Below, in pieces: positions 50,227 through 58,397 of a stretch of DNA of 64,000 nt. The stretch comes from Brevinematales bacterium (GTDB taxonomy: Bacteria > Spirochaetota > Brevinematia > Brevinematales > GWF1-51-8), in the NCBI GenBank assembly GCA_020059465.1, contig JAGVBZ010000007.1, positions 24,021 to 88,020 on the forward strand, given 5' to 3'. Both the position numbers and the translations under genes were made by a program. Below the pieces are notes generated by a model, which worked only from the letters and a program-made list of their open reading frames with translations, made no database searches and was not told the DNA's origin. The first letter of the stretch is position 1. Each line of letters begins with the position of its first letter.

Positions 50227-51036
50227 ATGCTTACAGATTGGAAACGTTACTCTTCAGCCAATAGGGCGGCATGGAACGAGGTTGCGGCGATTCATAAAAA
50301 GACCCGACCGAGAGACCTTCATCAATTTTTTACCGAACCCGGCGCATCGCTCCTCGACCCGACCGAGACCGCGATACTGGAATCGTTCGGGCTTGCGGGC
50401 AAGCGTATCGCCCAGCTTTGCTGTAATAACGGACGCGAACTCATATCGGCTGTGAATATCGGGGCGCTTGCGGGGACGGGATTTGATATCTCGGACGAGT
50501 TTATCCGCGAGGGCAGGGAACTTGCGAAGATCGCCAACGCCGACTGCGAATTCGTATGCGCCGATATTATCGATATCCCGGAAATCTATAATTCAAGTTT
50601 CGATATAGTATATATCACTATCGGAGCGCTCTCGTGGATTCCCGATCTGGATACCTATTTCGGTATCGTGTCGCGTCTGCTGAAACCCGGCGGAAATCTC
50701 CTCGTCTATGAGCATCATCCCGTGACTTATCTGCTCCCGTTCGAGGATAAGGATTTTTCACCCGGCGGGCTGATACTGAAACCGGAGTATTCCTACTTCA
50801 ACAAAGAGATTATCGAGGGTCAGGGGCTTGATTATTTCGGGTTTTCCGAGTACGATGCGTCCAAGAACTACGAGTTTCAGCATACGTTGGGGGAGATCGT
50901 TAACTCCGTGATCCATGCGGGGATCGAGCTTCTCGAACTGAACGAGTACCCGTACGATATCGCTAACGGGTTCAAATGGGCGGAGGATCTGGGCATGTTC
51001 CCGTTGAGCTATACGCTGGTCGGCCGGAAAAAATAG
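50227..51036 (+). CDS. SAM-dependent class I methyltransferase
   Basis: 269 residues with a Rossmann-like core. GKRIAQLCCNNGRELISA is the SAM-binding motif I, GTGFDISDEFIREGRELA motif post I, CEFVCADIIDIPE motif II, and SFDIVYITIGALSWI motif III/IV. LLKPGGNLLVYEHHPVTYL follows. The N-terminal YSSANRAAWNEVAAIH resembles small-molecule methyltransferases of the Methyltransf_11/25 group. Substrate unknown. Single-gene unit. Confidence 0.85.
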   Translation: MLTDWKRYSSANRAAWNEVAAIHKKTRPRDLHQFFTEPGASLLDPTETAILESFGLAGKRIAQLCCNNGRELISAVNIGALAGTGFDISDEFIREGRELAKIANADCEFVCADIIDIPEIYNSSFDIVYITIGALSWIPDLDTYFGIVSRLLKPGGNLLVYEHHPVTYLLPFEDKDFSPGGLILKPEYSYFNKEIIEGQGLDYFGFSEYDASKNYEFQHTLGEIVNSVIHAGIELLELNEYPYDIANGFKWAEDLGMFPLSYTLVGRKK

Positions 51037-51090
51037 CTATTCCATGAATGCATAATAACCTGAATGGAATTAATAACCTATCCTGAATCC

Positions 51091-51119
51091 TTGTATTATT
51101 TATTCTCTTTTATTATAAT
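51091..51119 (+). promoter_or_regulatory. Promoter for DUF433 antitoxin operon
   Basis: TTGTAT (51091-51096), 17 bp and TATAAT (51114-51119), 31 bp before the ATG. Confidence 0.65.
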
Positions 51120-51150
51120 TTAGTAAATAGTCTGCTTATGAAGGAATTCT

Positions 51151-51387
51151 ATGAGTAATAAATGGATAATTTCCGATCCGAATATCATGATGGGCAAACC
51201 TGTCGTTAAGGGAACACGTATCACGGTGGAACTGATATTAGAAAAAATGTCCGCCGGAGAAACCATCGAACAAATCATTCGGGAGCATCCGCGTGTAACA
51301 AAAGACGCTATTCTGGCGGCATTGGAATTTGCGGCAGGCGCGATAAAAGCTGATGTTGTCTATCCTGTCGGATCGGAAAAGGAATGA
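51151..51387 (+). CDS. DUF433 family antitoxin
   Basis: 78 residues of the DUF433 (VapB45-like) family. ISDPNIMMGKPVVKGTRITV is the family N-terminus, then a helix-turn-helix-like VELILEKMSAGETIEQIIRE and DAILAALEFAA. Such genes sit just before a DUF5615 PIN-like toxin gene, as here, and neutralise it. The stop codon overlaps the toxin's ATG (ATGA). The partner is interrupted, so the antitoxin may now be without a target. Confidence 0.85.
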   Translation: MSNKWIISDPNIMMGKPVVKGTRITVELILEKMSAGETIEQIIREHPRVTKDAILAALEFAAGAIKADVVYPVGSEKE

Positions 51388-51734
51388 GATTTTTGGCGGA
51401 TGAAAATATCGATACTCAGGTTGTTCAATTTTAAAGAGAAACCGGATACGATGTAAAATATATCGCTGAATTCGATTCAGGTATAGGCGATAATACTGTT
51501 ATGGAAAATGCTAATCGGGACGGGCGGGTTCTGATTACGGCGGATAAGGATTTCGGCGAACTGGTTTTTCGCCAAAATAAGATAGACTCCGGAATTATTC
51601 TTTTACGCTTATCGGGTTTCGAACCTATCGCCAAAGCGAAAATTCTAGATTCGGTACTTAAGGAGCATTCCGAAGAATTACCTGCATCTTTTACTGTTAT
51701 TACCAAGAATAGCATTCGAATTCGGAAAAAATAG
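51384..51734 (+). pseudogene. DUF5615 PIN-like toxin, interrupted by an in-frame TAA
   Basis: Translation from ATG 51384 gives MRFLADENIDTQVVQF, then TAA (51432-51434), then continues in the same frame as RETGYDVKYIAEF...GRVLITADKDFGELVFRQN to the stop at 51734. The DENI and ADKDF segments hold the acidic active-site residues of the family. One base change (probably TTA to TAA, Leu) explains the break; there is no frameshift. An internal ATG at 51501 could yield a 77-residue fragment lacking the first active-site Asp. A sequencing error is possible. Confidence 0.85.
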
Positions 51735-53039
51735 CTATTCCCGCTTTCCCCATATCCTCACCACAGCTTCCTTTCCCTTCACTTTCGTATCGCCGAGCGA
51801 TATAAATCCCTCCTGTAAGTTCTCAGACAGGTTCTGATAGAAGTCGCCGGTGATCAGGACGGGGGTTCCGTACTCCTTGGTGAGGCCTTCGGTGCGCGAC
51901 GCCAGATTGACCGTGTCGCCGATCACCGTAAACTCCATCCGTTCGTCGCTGCCGATAATACCCAGCAGGGCCTCGCCGTAATGGATGCCTATCCCGTTCT
52001 CAAACTCCGGTTCGCCGCGTTCCCGCCATTCGCGGTTCAGCTCGGTGAGGGCGGTGCGCATTGCGAACGCCGCCTCCAGAGCGGAGTCGCACGGACTTTC
52101 GAGAGGGGTCACCCCGCCGAAGTATGCCATAATCGCGTCGCCGATAAATTTATCGACCACCCCTCCGTGCGAGGTAATGCATTCCACCATCCGGTTAAAG
52201 TAACGGTTCAGATGGCTGACTACCTGCGCGGGGCCGCGGGATTCGCTGAACGATGTAAACGAGCGGATATCCGAGAACAGCACGGCGATCGTACGGATTT
52301 CCCCGGCAACCCCGGTTTTCTCGCGGAGGATTTTTTCCTTGACTTCCTCGGAGACGAATTTCCCGAACAGTTTGCTGATAGACTGCTTCTCGTTCACCTC
52401 GGAAAGGATGCGGACGATCAGTTTCTTGAAATGGACGGATAAGGATGCGGTAATATATCCGGTGAATACCATCATGGAAGCTTTGAAAAAATAAAGCGGA
52501 GCGGCGGTCAAATCCTGCAGTACAATCGGACTTGCCCCGGTTAAACGGCTGAGTTCGCCCGCCGCGAGCAGGTATGAGACGGTGTATCCGGCGCCGGTCA
52601 GCCATCCTCCCAAACGCGACAATGTGCCGTTGAAGAGAAAGCCCGTCATGACGATAAGGAAAAAGTTCAGATAGGAGAACGGGCCGGTGATATATGCCGC
52701 TGCGCCTCCGTCTACGAAAAAGTGGCTGAGGATGAATAAAAAAGTGGGCATGAGAAGATAAGGGATGAATATCCAGTACACCATTTTACCGTTCATTTTT
52801 CCTGCGCGTGCGATAAAGTATAGCACCAGCGACAGCGTTCCGGCGGTTATCGCCATGATGCCCGGTATCAGCACGTCCTTAATGAGGCCTACGGCGATGA
52901 GCGCCGCAATCAATGTCCCCGAACCGAGTCCGAGTACTGCCGCAAAAATTCCCCCGGACTGTAGCACAGAGTTCACCTCGTTATGGATTTCACGTTCGAC
53001 AATACTTCGGTCGAAATCATTTATCTGCGGCGAGTCCAT
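51735..53039 (-). CDS. Class III adenylate/guanylate cyclase, membrane-bound
   Basis: 434 residues. Six membrane helices (about 35-205) precede a cyclase catalytic domain (about 240-434). Metal-binding Asp residues are in VLFSDIRSFTSF and DKFIGDAIMAYFGG, and the transition-state region is GDTVNLASRTEG. The N-terminus lacks a periplasmic sensor. The Lys in DKFIGD favours ATP over GTP. The domain resembles that of the gene at 61188. GGAGG precedes the ATG. The PAP2-like gene lies 18 bp upstream on the same strand. Confidence 0.88.
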   Translation of the reverse strand: MDSPQINDFDRSIVEREIHNEVNSVLQSGGIFAAVLGLGSGTLIAALIAVGLIKDVLIPGIMAITAGTLSLVLYFIARAGKMNGKMVYWIFIPYLLMPTFLFILSHFFVDGGAAAYITGPFSYLNFFLIVMTGFLFNGTLSRLGGWLTGAGYTVSYLLAAGELSRLTGASPIVLQDLTAAPLYFFKASMMVFTGYITASLSVHFKKLIVRILSEVNEKQSISKLFGKFVSEEVKEKILREKTGVAGEIRTIAVLFSDIRSFTSFSESRGPAQVVSHLNRYFNRMVECITSHGGVVDKFIGDAIMAYFGGVTPLESPCDSALEAAFAMRTALTELNREWRERGEPEFENGIGIHYGEALLGIIGSDERMEFTVIGDTVNLASRTEGLTKEYGTPVLITGDFYQNLSENLQEGFISLGDTKVKGKEAVVRIWGKRE

Positions 53040-53057
53040 ATATCCTCCATAAAATTT

Positions 53058-53513
53058 CTACCCCCAAAGCAGACATACCCCCACTGCGGCGGCGATCCCC
53101 CATGCCATTCCGGCGATCACCTCGAGAGGCGAATGCCCCTTAAACTGCGGTACTTTTCGTTCATAGGCCTGTTTCGTACCGTCGAGCGCCATCCTGCCCA
53201 TTTCCAGCGAGCATTCTACTGCGGTACGGAGTTTCAGAATGTCATAGATCAGGATAGCCGACACAGTCCCTGCGATCGCGAATACCGGGGATTTCCATCC
53301 GGCGGTGATGCCGATCGCGACTGCGGCGGCAGTGATGAACGCCGTATGCCCGGACGGGATTCCGCCGTATTTAGATAATTGGCGGATATCGGGCAATTTA
53401 CCCCGGAAGACCGGAAGGATAACCTTGAATAATTGCGCGGATAACTGCGCGGCCAGCGCGGAAACCAGCGGCTTATTAAGTATCAATTCCCAGAATTTCC
53501 AATCGTTCGGCAT
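53058..53513 (-). CDS. Divergent PAP2 family (DUF212) membrane protein
   Basis: 151 residues, about four membrane helices. SKYGGIPSGHTAFITAAAVA is the PSGH phosphatase-like motif of the DUF212 group, preceded by FRGKLPDIRQL and followed by LKLRTAVECSLEMGR and a C-terminal GHSPLEVIAGMAWG, the second motif. Family members are acid-phosphatase-like membrane proteins of unknown substrate. It leads a two-gene operon with the cyclase. Confidence 0.86.
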   Translation of the reverse strand: MPNDWKFWELILNKPLVSALAAQLSAQLFKVILPVFRGKLPDIRQLSKYGGIPSGHTAFITAAAVAIGITAGWKSPVFAIAGTVSAILIYDILKLRTAVECSLEMGRMALDGTKQAYERKVPQFKGHSPLEVIAGMAWGIAAAVGVCLLWG

Positions 53514-53539
53514 TTTTTAACTCCCGTGTTTAATAGCAT

Positions 53540-53568
53540 ATTATAATACGTTTTTTCCGCGAGCGCAA
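53540..53568 (-). promoter_or_regulatory. Promoter for PAP2-cyclase operon
   Basis: On the minus strand TTGCGC (53568-53563), 17 bp and TATAAT (53545-53540), 27 bp before the ATG. Confidence 0.65.
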
Positions 53569-53706
53569 ACCGTATTACGTTTACCGCAGACACACGAACA
53601 TATATTCCGGGGCATCCCCATCGATAATATACCTTTGCAAATACGGCGTTAACTGCGCTGAAATGTATGCCTGTTTAGATGTAAAACGATGGTTTAATAT
53701 ATTGAT

Positions 53707-53735
53707 GAAGCAGTCAGAAATTGACAGACTGCTTC
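53707..53735. repeat. Inverted repeat related to the interspersed repeat
   Basis: GAAGCAGTC (53707-53715) and GACTGCTTC (53727-53735) form a perfect 9-bp hairpin with an 11-base loop. The minus strand reads CCGAAGCAGTCTGT, the same box as in the 127-bp repeats. It lies 46 bp after the lipoprotein hydrolase stop and might act as its terminator, but no T-run follows. Confidence 0.55.
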
Positions 53736-53781
53736 GGTTATATGAAAATTACAATCCTCAGTACATTTTATTCTGCTTGCG

Positions 53782-54825
53782 CTACTTCAGGAAATCCCCT
53801 ATGAGCTTTGTAAATTCTGTCGTTTTACCCTGAGCGTGGTCGAAGGGAAAATGATCCGCGCCGGGGATAACCGTGAGCGTCGAATTGGTCAGGAGCGAAT
53901 GATAGAACTTGCTCCCGTCGACAGGGTTGATATCCTTATCGCCGTGGATAATCAATGTCGGCACGGTCACGGTTTTCACGAACGCGGTGAGGTCGTACTT
54001 CTCGCCTGTACTGAAGTTGGGGCCGTGGCAAGCCCATCCGCCCGTACGTTCCATCGTGATCGGCGTCATCGGAAAGCCCATATTCGAGCAGGCCGCCGCG
54101 TAGTAGATAAAAAATTCGCCGTTCATCTCGCGGAGAGTTTCCTCGTTCTGCGAAAAGATATTCGCATAATCGAAGTAACGCTTCATATACGCTTTGAAGT
54201 TCGTTATCATGGAATCGGGGAGGTTGAGCATCACGATTTCATACAATCCGGGGGAGTCTGACGGGAGTTTAACGACATTTGCCGGGGCGATCAGCACCAT
54301 CCTGTCCACATGCTCCGGGAACTCGGCGGCGTATAGGGTTGCGAGATACCCGCCGTAGGAATGCCCGATCAGGATGAGCTTGTCGACCCCGAGGATTTGG
54401 CGGATCTGCTCGATATCGGATAATAACGCCCCCAGTCCGAGCTTCGATTCGAGGGTCGTCATATTCTCGAAATAATTCGGGGAGTCGAGTTCATAGACGG
54501 GGTTGTCGGATTTGCCGCACCCGCGCTGGTGGAAGTAATGGAACTGGAACTTATCCGCGAGGGGTTTCAGTCCCGGCCACGGTTTCGCATAGGGAAACCC
54601 GGGCCCGCCGTGCAGAACAAGAACCGGAGTGCCCTTGCCTTCGCTGAAGTGATAGATTTCTATTTTATCGGCCATCTTCCAGTAAGGGGATACATTATTC
54701 TGTCCGGGCGCGGTGATCTTCGCGTCCTTCAGTCTGCCGGGCTGGTACAGCGACGGCATCATGCCGGAACACCCGGCGAATGTAAAAATCAACAGCGGGA
54801 CGGCGGCGGCATAGAATAATTTCAT
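53782..54825 (-). CDS. Alpha/beta hydrolase lipoprotein (proline iminopeptidase-like)
   Basis: 347 residues. A lipoprotein signal peptide (MKLFYAAAVPLLIFTFAGC) precedes an alpha/beta-hydrolase domain of the proline iminopeptidase type: VLHGGPGFPY (oxyanion region), HQRGCGKSDNP, the nucleophile elbow LIGHSYGGYLA, GDKDINPVDG (acid) and PGADHFPFDH (His). Substrate unknown; location is the envelope. AGGAGG precedes ATG 54825; the longer frame upstream overlaps the GyrI-like gene and is rejected. Last gene of the PadR operon. Confidence 0.86.
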   Translation of the reverse strand: MKLFYAAAVPLLIFTFAGCSGMMPSLYQPGRLKDAKITAPGQNNVSPYWKMADKIEIYHFSEGKGTPVLVLHGGPGFPYAKPWPGLKPLADKFQFHYFHQRGCGKSDNPVYELDSPNYFENMTTLESKLGLGALLSDIEQIRQILGVDKLILIGHSYGGYLATLYAAEFPEHVDRMVLIAPANVVKLPSDSPGLYEIVMLNLPDSMITNFKAYMKRYFDYANIFSQNEETLREMNGEFFIYYAAACSNMGFPMTPITMERTGGWACHGPNFSTGEKYDLTAFVKTVTVPTLIIHGDKDINPVDGSKFYHSLLTNSTLTVIPGADHFPFDHAQGKTTEFTKLIGDFLK

Positions 54826-54836
54826 ACTCTCCTCCT

Positions 54837-55451
54837 TTATTTTTCCATCGGCTGACGGATAATCGTTTTCCATTTCGACGGATCGGCTTTGCGGATATCG
54901 CTCAGGTAGATTTCATGGTGCAGTCCGCGCAGACGGTATCCGTTATCTGCGATAAAACTATGCAGCCTGCGGATAGTAGCCGGCTCCTCGTTAAACGGCC
55001 CGACATGCAGGATTTGCGAACAGAGTCCTTCCTCGTACGATACGAAGCGGAGCTTATCGAGCGCGGTGGGATTCTTTTTCCGGCGCACCTCCGCGATAGC
55101 CGCGCCGAATATCTCATGTGTGACAAACTCCGGCTGGAATATCATCATCCGCCATTTCCACAAGTCACGCCGGGATTCGGTGAAACTGGACATATCGTCC
55201 GCCCACCACAATCCCTGAAGCGGCATGACACTGAAATCGATCGCGGCATGACTGTTTTTCAGCATGAATTTTACTTGATAGGCGACGGGAAATAGGGCGT
55301 TTAACGCCTCAGTATATTCCGTCGAATTGTTCGGGTCGCCCTGACCATCGATAGTAATATAGTTCATCGCGGGAACGTTCACTATAGCGGGATCGCCCGG
55401 TTTCTGTCCGTAGAACGTTCTTAAATCTTTCTTGAAATCCATTTTCTCCAT
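54837..55451 (-). CDS. GyrI-like small-molecule-binding protein
   Basis: 204 residues resembling GyrI-like/SOUL-fold ligand-binding proteins. KDLRTFYGQKPGDPAIVNVP and MNYITIDGQGDPN open the domain, with MPLQGLWWADD and a C-terminal IADNGYRLRGLHHEIYLSD as further marks. Such proteins bind hydrophobic drugs or act as hydrolases. It sits between a PNPOx-like gene (9 bp) and the hydrolase (11 bp) in the PadR operon. Confidence 0.82.
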   Translation of the reverse strand: MEKMDFKKDLRTFYGQKPGDPAIVNVPAMNYITIDGQGDPNNSTEYTEALNALFPVAYQVKFMLKNSHAAIDFSVMPLQGLWWADDMSSFTESRRDLWKWRMMIFQPEFVTHEIFGAAIAEVRRKKNPTALDKLRFVSYEEGLCSQILHVGPFNEEPATIRRLHSFIADNGYRLRGLHHEIYLSDIRKADPSKWKTIIRQPMEK

Positions 55452-55460
55452 ACGCGCTTC

Positions 55461-55916
55461 CTATCTTTTGGCTTTGCCCGTCATATTATCGATATCTATT
55501 CTGATGATGACAATCCCCTTCAGGTCGTCCGCGCCGAACTCAAAATCCCTACCGGAATACTTCCGCATGATCGCGTTCAGCCCGGCGATTTTCCCTTCGG
55601 TATCTTCGATAATTTCCGCGCGTCCATCGATATACACGCTCTCATAATAACTGCTCCATCCGCAGGCTTTTTCGGCGCGGATTAATTGAGTATCGCCCAC
55701 GGCGGTAAATCCGGCGGCGGGATTTGTACGGATGATATCGATTTTCCGTCCTTCGGGCGCGCAGTGAATATAGAGCGCGTCAGGAATGTACCCGAAGTTC
55801 ACCGCGACCCCGTAGGGCTTACCGTCATCGCAGAGTGACAGGACTCCGTATTCCGCGCGGGAAAGGATATCCTCCATCTCCCTGCGGGTAATTATTTCCC
55901 TGTCTTTTCTCCGCAT
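55461..55916 (-). CDS. Pyridoxamine 5'-phosphate oxidase-like flavoprotein (NimA-like)
   Basis: 151 residues. RRKDREIITRREMEDILSRA and YGVLSLCDDGKPYGVAVNFG match the split-barrel flavin-binding family that includes nitroimidazole reductase NimA. YIHCAPEGRKIDIIRTNPAA and SVYIDGRAEII complete the barrel. It probably binds FMN or F420 and reduces small molecules. GGGAGG precedes the ATG; the upstream gene ends 1 bp away. Confidence 0.85.
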   Translation of the reverse strand: MRRKDREIITRREMEDILSRAEYGVLSLCDDGKPYGVAVNFGYIPDALYIHCAPEGRKIDIIRTNPAAGFTAVGDTQLIRAEKACGWSSYYESVYIDGRAEIIEDTEGKIAGLNAIMRKYSGRDFEFGADDLKGIVIIRIDIDNMTGKAKR

Positions 55917-55917
55917 A

Positions 55918-56883
55918 TCACCTCCCGTAATATTCGAGGACTTTCAGCGCGTTCATGGTTACCCATTCGCTTGGCTCTCCCTTTTTTTCGATAGCCGCTG
56001 TCAAACATTTCTCGTGATTATGTTCGTTGATCCACCATCCGTCGGGCTGCCGTTTGGATAGAACGAGATCCAGCGCGTCGCCGGTACGCTCGTCACGTAT
56101 GCCGTACTTCGCGAGGATGGAGAGGACTTCGATGATATCGCTGTTCCACATATGCGGGAACCCGAATTCCGTCCATTTCTTCATCGCAACGCGCGATGGA
56201 TTTCTACTGCTTTTATGAATACGGTGCATCAGGATATATTCGATCCCGCGTTCTATTGCGGAATTCATTTTATCCGTACGATTCCCCGCGGGAATTTCCG
56301 CGAACGCCTTGAGCATTTTGGTTACGCCGAGATGGCAGGTATGACGCCCCCAGCATTTTTCGAAACGGTACGGCCATTCCTTTCCCGGTTTGCCGTCGCC
56401 GTCGTCGTAGCGCTGGTATTCCGCCATCCATTCGAGGGATTTTTGTAAACGGGGATCGGCTGCATATCCGAAACGGATAAGCGCCCAAGCCATATTCCCC
56501 GTGAGGCACGGAATAATTCCGTCGGAGTGGCTGTTGTAAGAGAATCCTCCTGTCGACCGGTCGTACGACGCGGATAGGATAAATTCGCACATCGAACGGA
56601 TTCGGCTATCGTTGGGATCGGCTCCCAACGCGGCGAGCAGGATCATATTCCATACGGTACCCTTATATTTGCTCCGCATATAGAAGTCCTCAGGCTTACC
56701 CCAGTGGCCGGCGGGCTTCTGCTTGCCGAGGATAACCGGAACATGTCCTTGGGTCATGACCGACTCCTTAGCGAGACGTACTTCGGGTTCGCTATCGCTT
56801 TTTCCGGCGAGTTCCGTCAAGGTATAGTAACGTACCGACGGGTCTTCCGACCGAAGCAATAAGGAAATAATTTCATTTTTCAT
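55918..56883 (-). CDS. Alpha/alpha-toroid (prenyltransferase/squalene cyclase-like repeat) protein
   Basis: 321 residues of helical repeats: GHVPVILGKQKPAGHWGKPE, STGGFSYNSHSDGIIPCLTG, GWWINEHNHEKCLTAAIEKK and similar units, as in terpenoid-cyclase-like toroids. Cys and His residues (CWGRHTCHLG) could bind zinc. Homologues are sometimes labelled nitrogen fixation protein, but nothing here supports that. The ATG overlaps the padR stop by 4 bp, indicating coupling. Confidence 0.72.
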   Translation of the reverse strand: MKNEIISLLLRSEDPSVRYYTLTELAGKSDSEPEVRLAKESVMTQGHVPVILGKQKPAGHWGKPEDFYMRSKYKGTVWNMILLAALGADPNDSRIRSMCEFILSASYDRSTGGFSYNSHSDGIIPCLTGNMAWALIRFGYAADPRLQKSLEWMAEYQRYDDGDGKPGKEWPYRFEKCWGRHTCHLGVTKMLKAFAEIPAGNRTDKMNSAIERGIEYILMHRIHKSSRNPSRVAMKKWTEFGFPHMWNSDIIEVLSILAKYGIRDERTGDALDLVLSKRQPDGWWINEHNHEKCLTAAIEKKGEPSEWVTMNALKVLEYYGR

Positions 56884-57455
56884 AAGGACTCTATCCCCCC
56901 TTTCTTTAATTTTTCAATCACACCCGCGGCGAAATCAATTTCTTTCTGCATATTTAAAAAGGAATGCTCGAAGAGAATGCGCGCTTCCGGGGGAAGATGT
57001 TCGCCTCCCTGCCGGCGGCAGGTCTCTTTTACCATCTGTAAACCGCGTGCAATAGAATCGCGGCGTTTCTCGAACGCGGCCAGAAGCTCCTCCAAACTCA
57101 GCATACTAATCGCCGACAGCCCGAGGTCGAAACGTCCCCCGCGTGTATGTCCGGACGAAAGAGAATGAAGTACGGTACTTTTCAATAGGGTAAAGCCCTC
57201 ATCGGTAAGACCGTATAGTTTCGGCAGAGGCCCCTTTCCTGTCTTCTCGAAATCGATCCGCGACCGGGCTAAGCCCTTTTTATTCAGCTTTTCCAGGCCG
57301 ACATAGATTGAGGTCGTGCCGATTTCCGCCCAATCGCGGTATCCCCGCGCTTCGACGAACGTATTGATCTCATACCCGGATATCTCGCCGCATTCCGCGA
57401 TAATCTCCATCAGCATGAATTCCACGTTGGACAGGGTTTGTTCTTTATATTTCAT
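56880..57455 (-). CDS. PadR family transcriptional regulator
   Basis: 191 residues with an N-terminal winged helix (LSNVEFMLMEIIAECGEISG, then the wing near RIDFEKTGKGPLPKLYGLTD) and a C-terminal helical dimerisation region (ALEEL-type, Vir_act_alpha_C). PadR proteins repress detoxification genes and release on ligand binding. The start at 57455 fits the family; no Shine-Dalgarno site is present because the promoter's -10 box ends 6 bp upstream, so the mRNA is likely leaderless. It heads a five-gene operon down to 53782. Confidence 0.87.
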   Translation of the reverse strand: MKYKEQTLSNVEFMLMEIIAECGEISGYEINTFVEARGYRDWAEIGTTSIYVGLEKLNKKGLARSRIDFEKTGKGPLPKLYGLTDEGFTLLKSTVLHSLSSGHTRGGRFDLGLSAISMLSLEELLAAFEKRRDSIARGLQMVKETCRRQGGEHLPPEARILFEHSFLNMQKEIDFAAGVIEKLKKGGIESL

Positions 57456-57473
57456 ATATGTAATATAACATAT
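57456..57473. promoter_or_regulatory. PadR operator palindrome around the -10 box
   Basis: ATATGT (57456-57461), six bases (the -10 element) and ACATAT (57468-57473) form a perfect inverted repeat. The ATGT-N-ACAT pattern resembles PadR operators, though the family's best-known site has a longer spacer. Confidence 0.6.
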
Positions 57474-57490
57474 CAATAATAATATGTCAA
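57462..57490 (-). promoter_or_regulatory. Promoter of the PadR operon
   Basis: On the minus strand TTGACA (57490-57485), 17 bp and TATATT (57467-57462). Only six bases separate the -10 box from the ATG, predicting a leaderless transcript. Confidence 0.78.
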
Positions 57491-57503
57491 GGGGTATGGA
57501 ATG

Positions 57504-57532
57504 TTTTTTTAATTCTTAAATCATGTTATAAT
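57504..57532 (+). promoter_or_regulatory. Extended -10 promoter for VIT gene
   Basis: TGT-TATAAT (-10 at 57527-57532) with a poor -35 of six T at 57504-57509, spacing 17 bp. ATG 57555 is 22 bp downstream. The PadR operator is about 50 bp away on the divergent side. Confidence 0.58.
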
Positions 57533-57554
57533 GTCTTTTAATCAGGAGGAAACC

Positions 57555-58397
57555 ATGATACTCAGGCTGCTGAAGGGATTGTTCGGGAAAAAGAAGACAC
57601 GTATCGATATCGCGCGGGAAGCATACGAGAAAAAGGACATGAGTTTGCATAAAAAGTCTCACGACGAGCATGCTATCGGCAAGGAGCCGTGGCATAAAAC
57701 CGGCGAGGGAAGGTATATCGGGTCGGCTGTATTCGGGGCAAGCGACGGCATAGTCACAACGTTCGCGGTGGTCGCGGGGGTCGCCGGAGCGGATCTATCG
57801 GCCGGGATCGTACTCATCCTCGGATTCGCTAACCTGTTCGCCGACGGGTTCTCGATGGCGGTCGGGGATTATTTATCGTCCAAATCCGAGAAGGAATATG
57901 TTAAGAGCGAACGGGCGCGCGAGGAATGGGAGGTGGATGTGAATCCCCAGGGGGAAGTGCACGAAATCCGGGAAATATTTTCTCTGAAGGGGCTTAAGGG
58001 GGAGCATCTCGATAAAATGGTCGAGATTGTAACATCGGATAAAAAGCTCTGGGTAGACACGATGATGCACGAGGAACTCGGGATTATCGAGGACGAGGAA
58101 ACGTCGCCGCTCAAGAGTTCGGTGGTGACATTCCTTGCGTTTGTAATCGCGGGGTTCATGCCTCTCTTCGCGTACGTTTTCGCGTCGATCATCCCGTTTT
58201 TTACCAATCACCTCTTCCTGTCTGCGTCCGTTATTACCGGGCTGACACTGTTCACAGTCGGCGCGCTCCGACAGCGGATCACCGGGGTAAGGTGGTACCT
58301 CGGCGGTCTCGAGATGCTGATTGTCGGCGGATTGTCGGCGGGAGTGGCATACCTGGTCGGGTTCCTCCTGCGGACATTATTCAATGTCAGCGTCTGA
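57555..58397 (+). CDS. VIT/Ccc1 family iron-manganese transporter
   Basis: 280 residues. A charged N-terminus precedes a VIT domain: SAVFGASDGIVTTFAVVAGV (helix 1 with the conserved Gly/Asp), ANLFADGFSMAVGDYLSSKS (helix 2), and three C-terminal helices. The cytoplasmic insert between them (EYVKSERAREEWEV to EELGIIEDE) is Glu-rich and probably binds metal, as in plant VIT1. The family moves Fe2+ or Mn2+ out of the cytoplasm. GGAGG precedes ATG 57555. It overlaps ispH by 3 bp. Confidence 0.85.
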   Translation: MILRLLKGLFGKKKTRIDIAREAYEKKDMSLHKKSHDEHAIGKEPWHKTGEGRYIGSAVFGASDGIVTTFAVVAGVAGADLSAGIVLILGFANLFADGFSMAVGDYLSSKSEKEYVKSERAREEWEVDVNPQGEVHEIREIFSLKGLKGEHLDKMVEIVTSDKKLWVDTMMHEELGIIEDEETSPLKSSVVTFLAFVIAGFMPLFAYVFASIIPFFTNHLFLSASVITGLTLFTVGALRQRITGVRWYLGGLEMLIVGGLSAGVAYLVGFLLRTLFNVSV

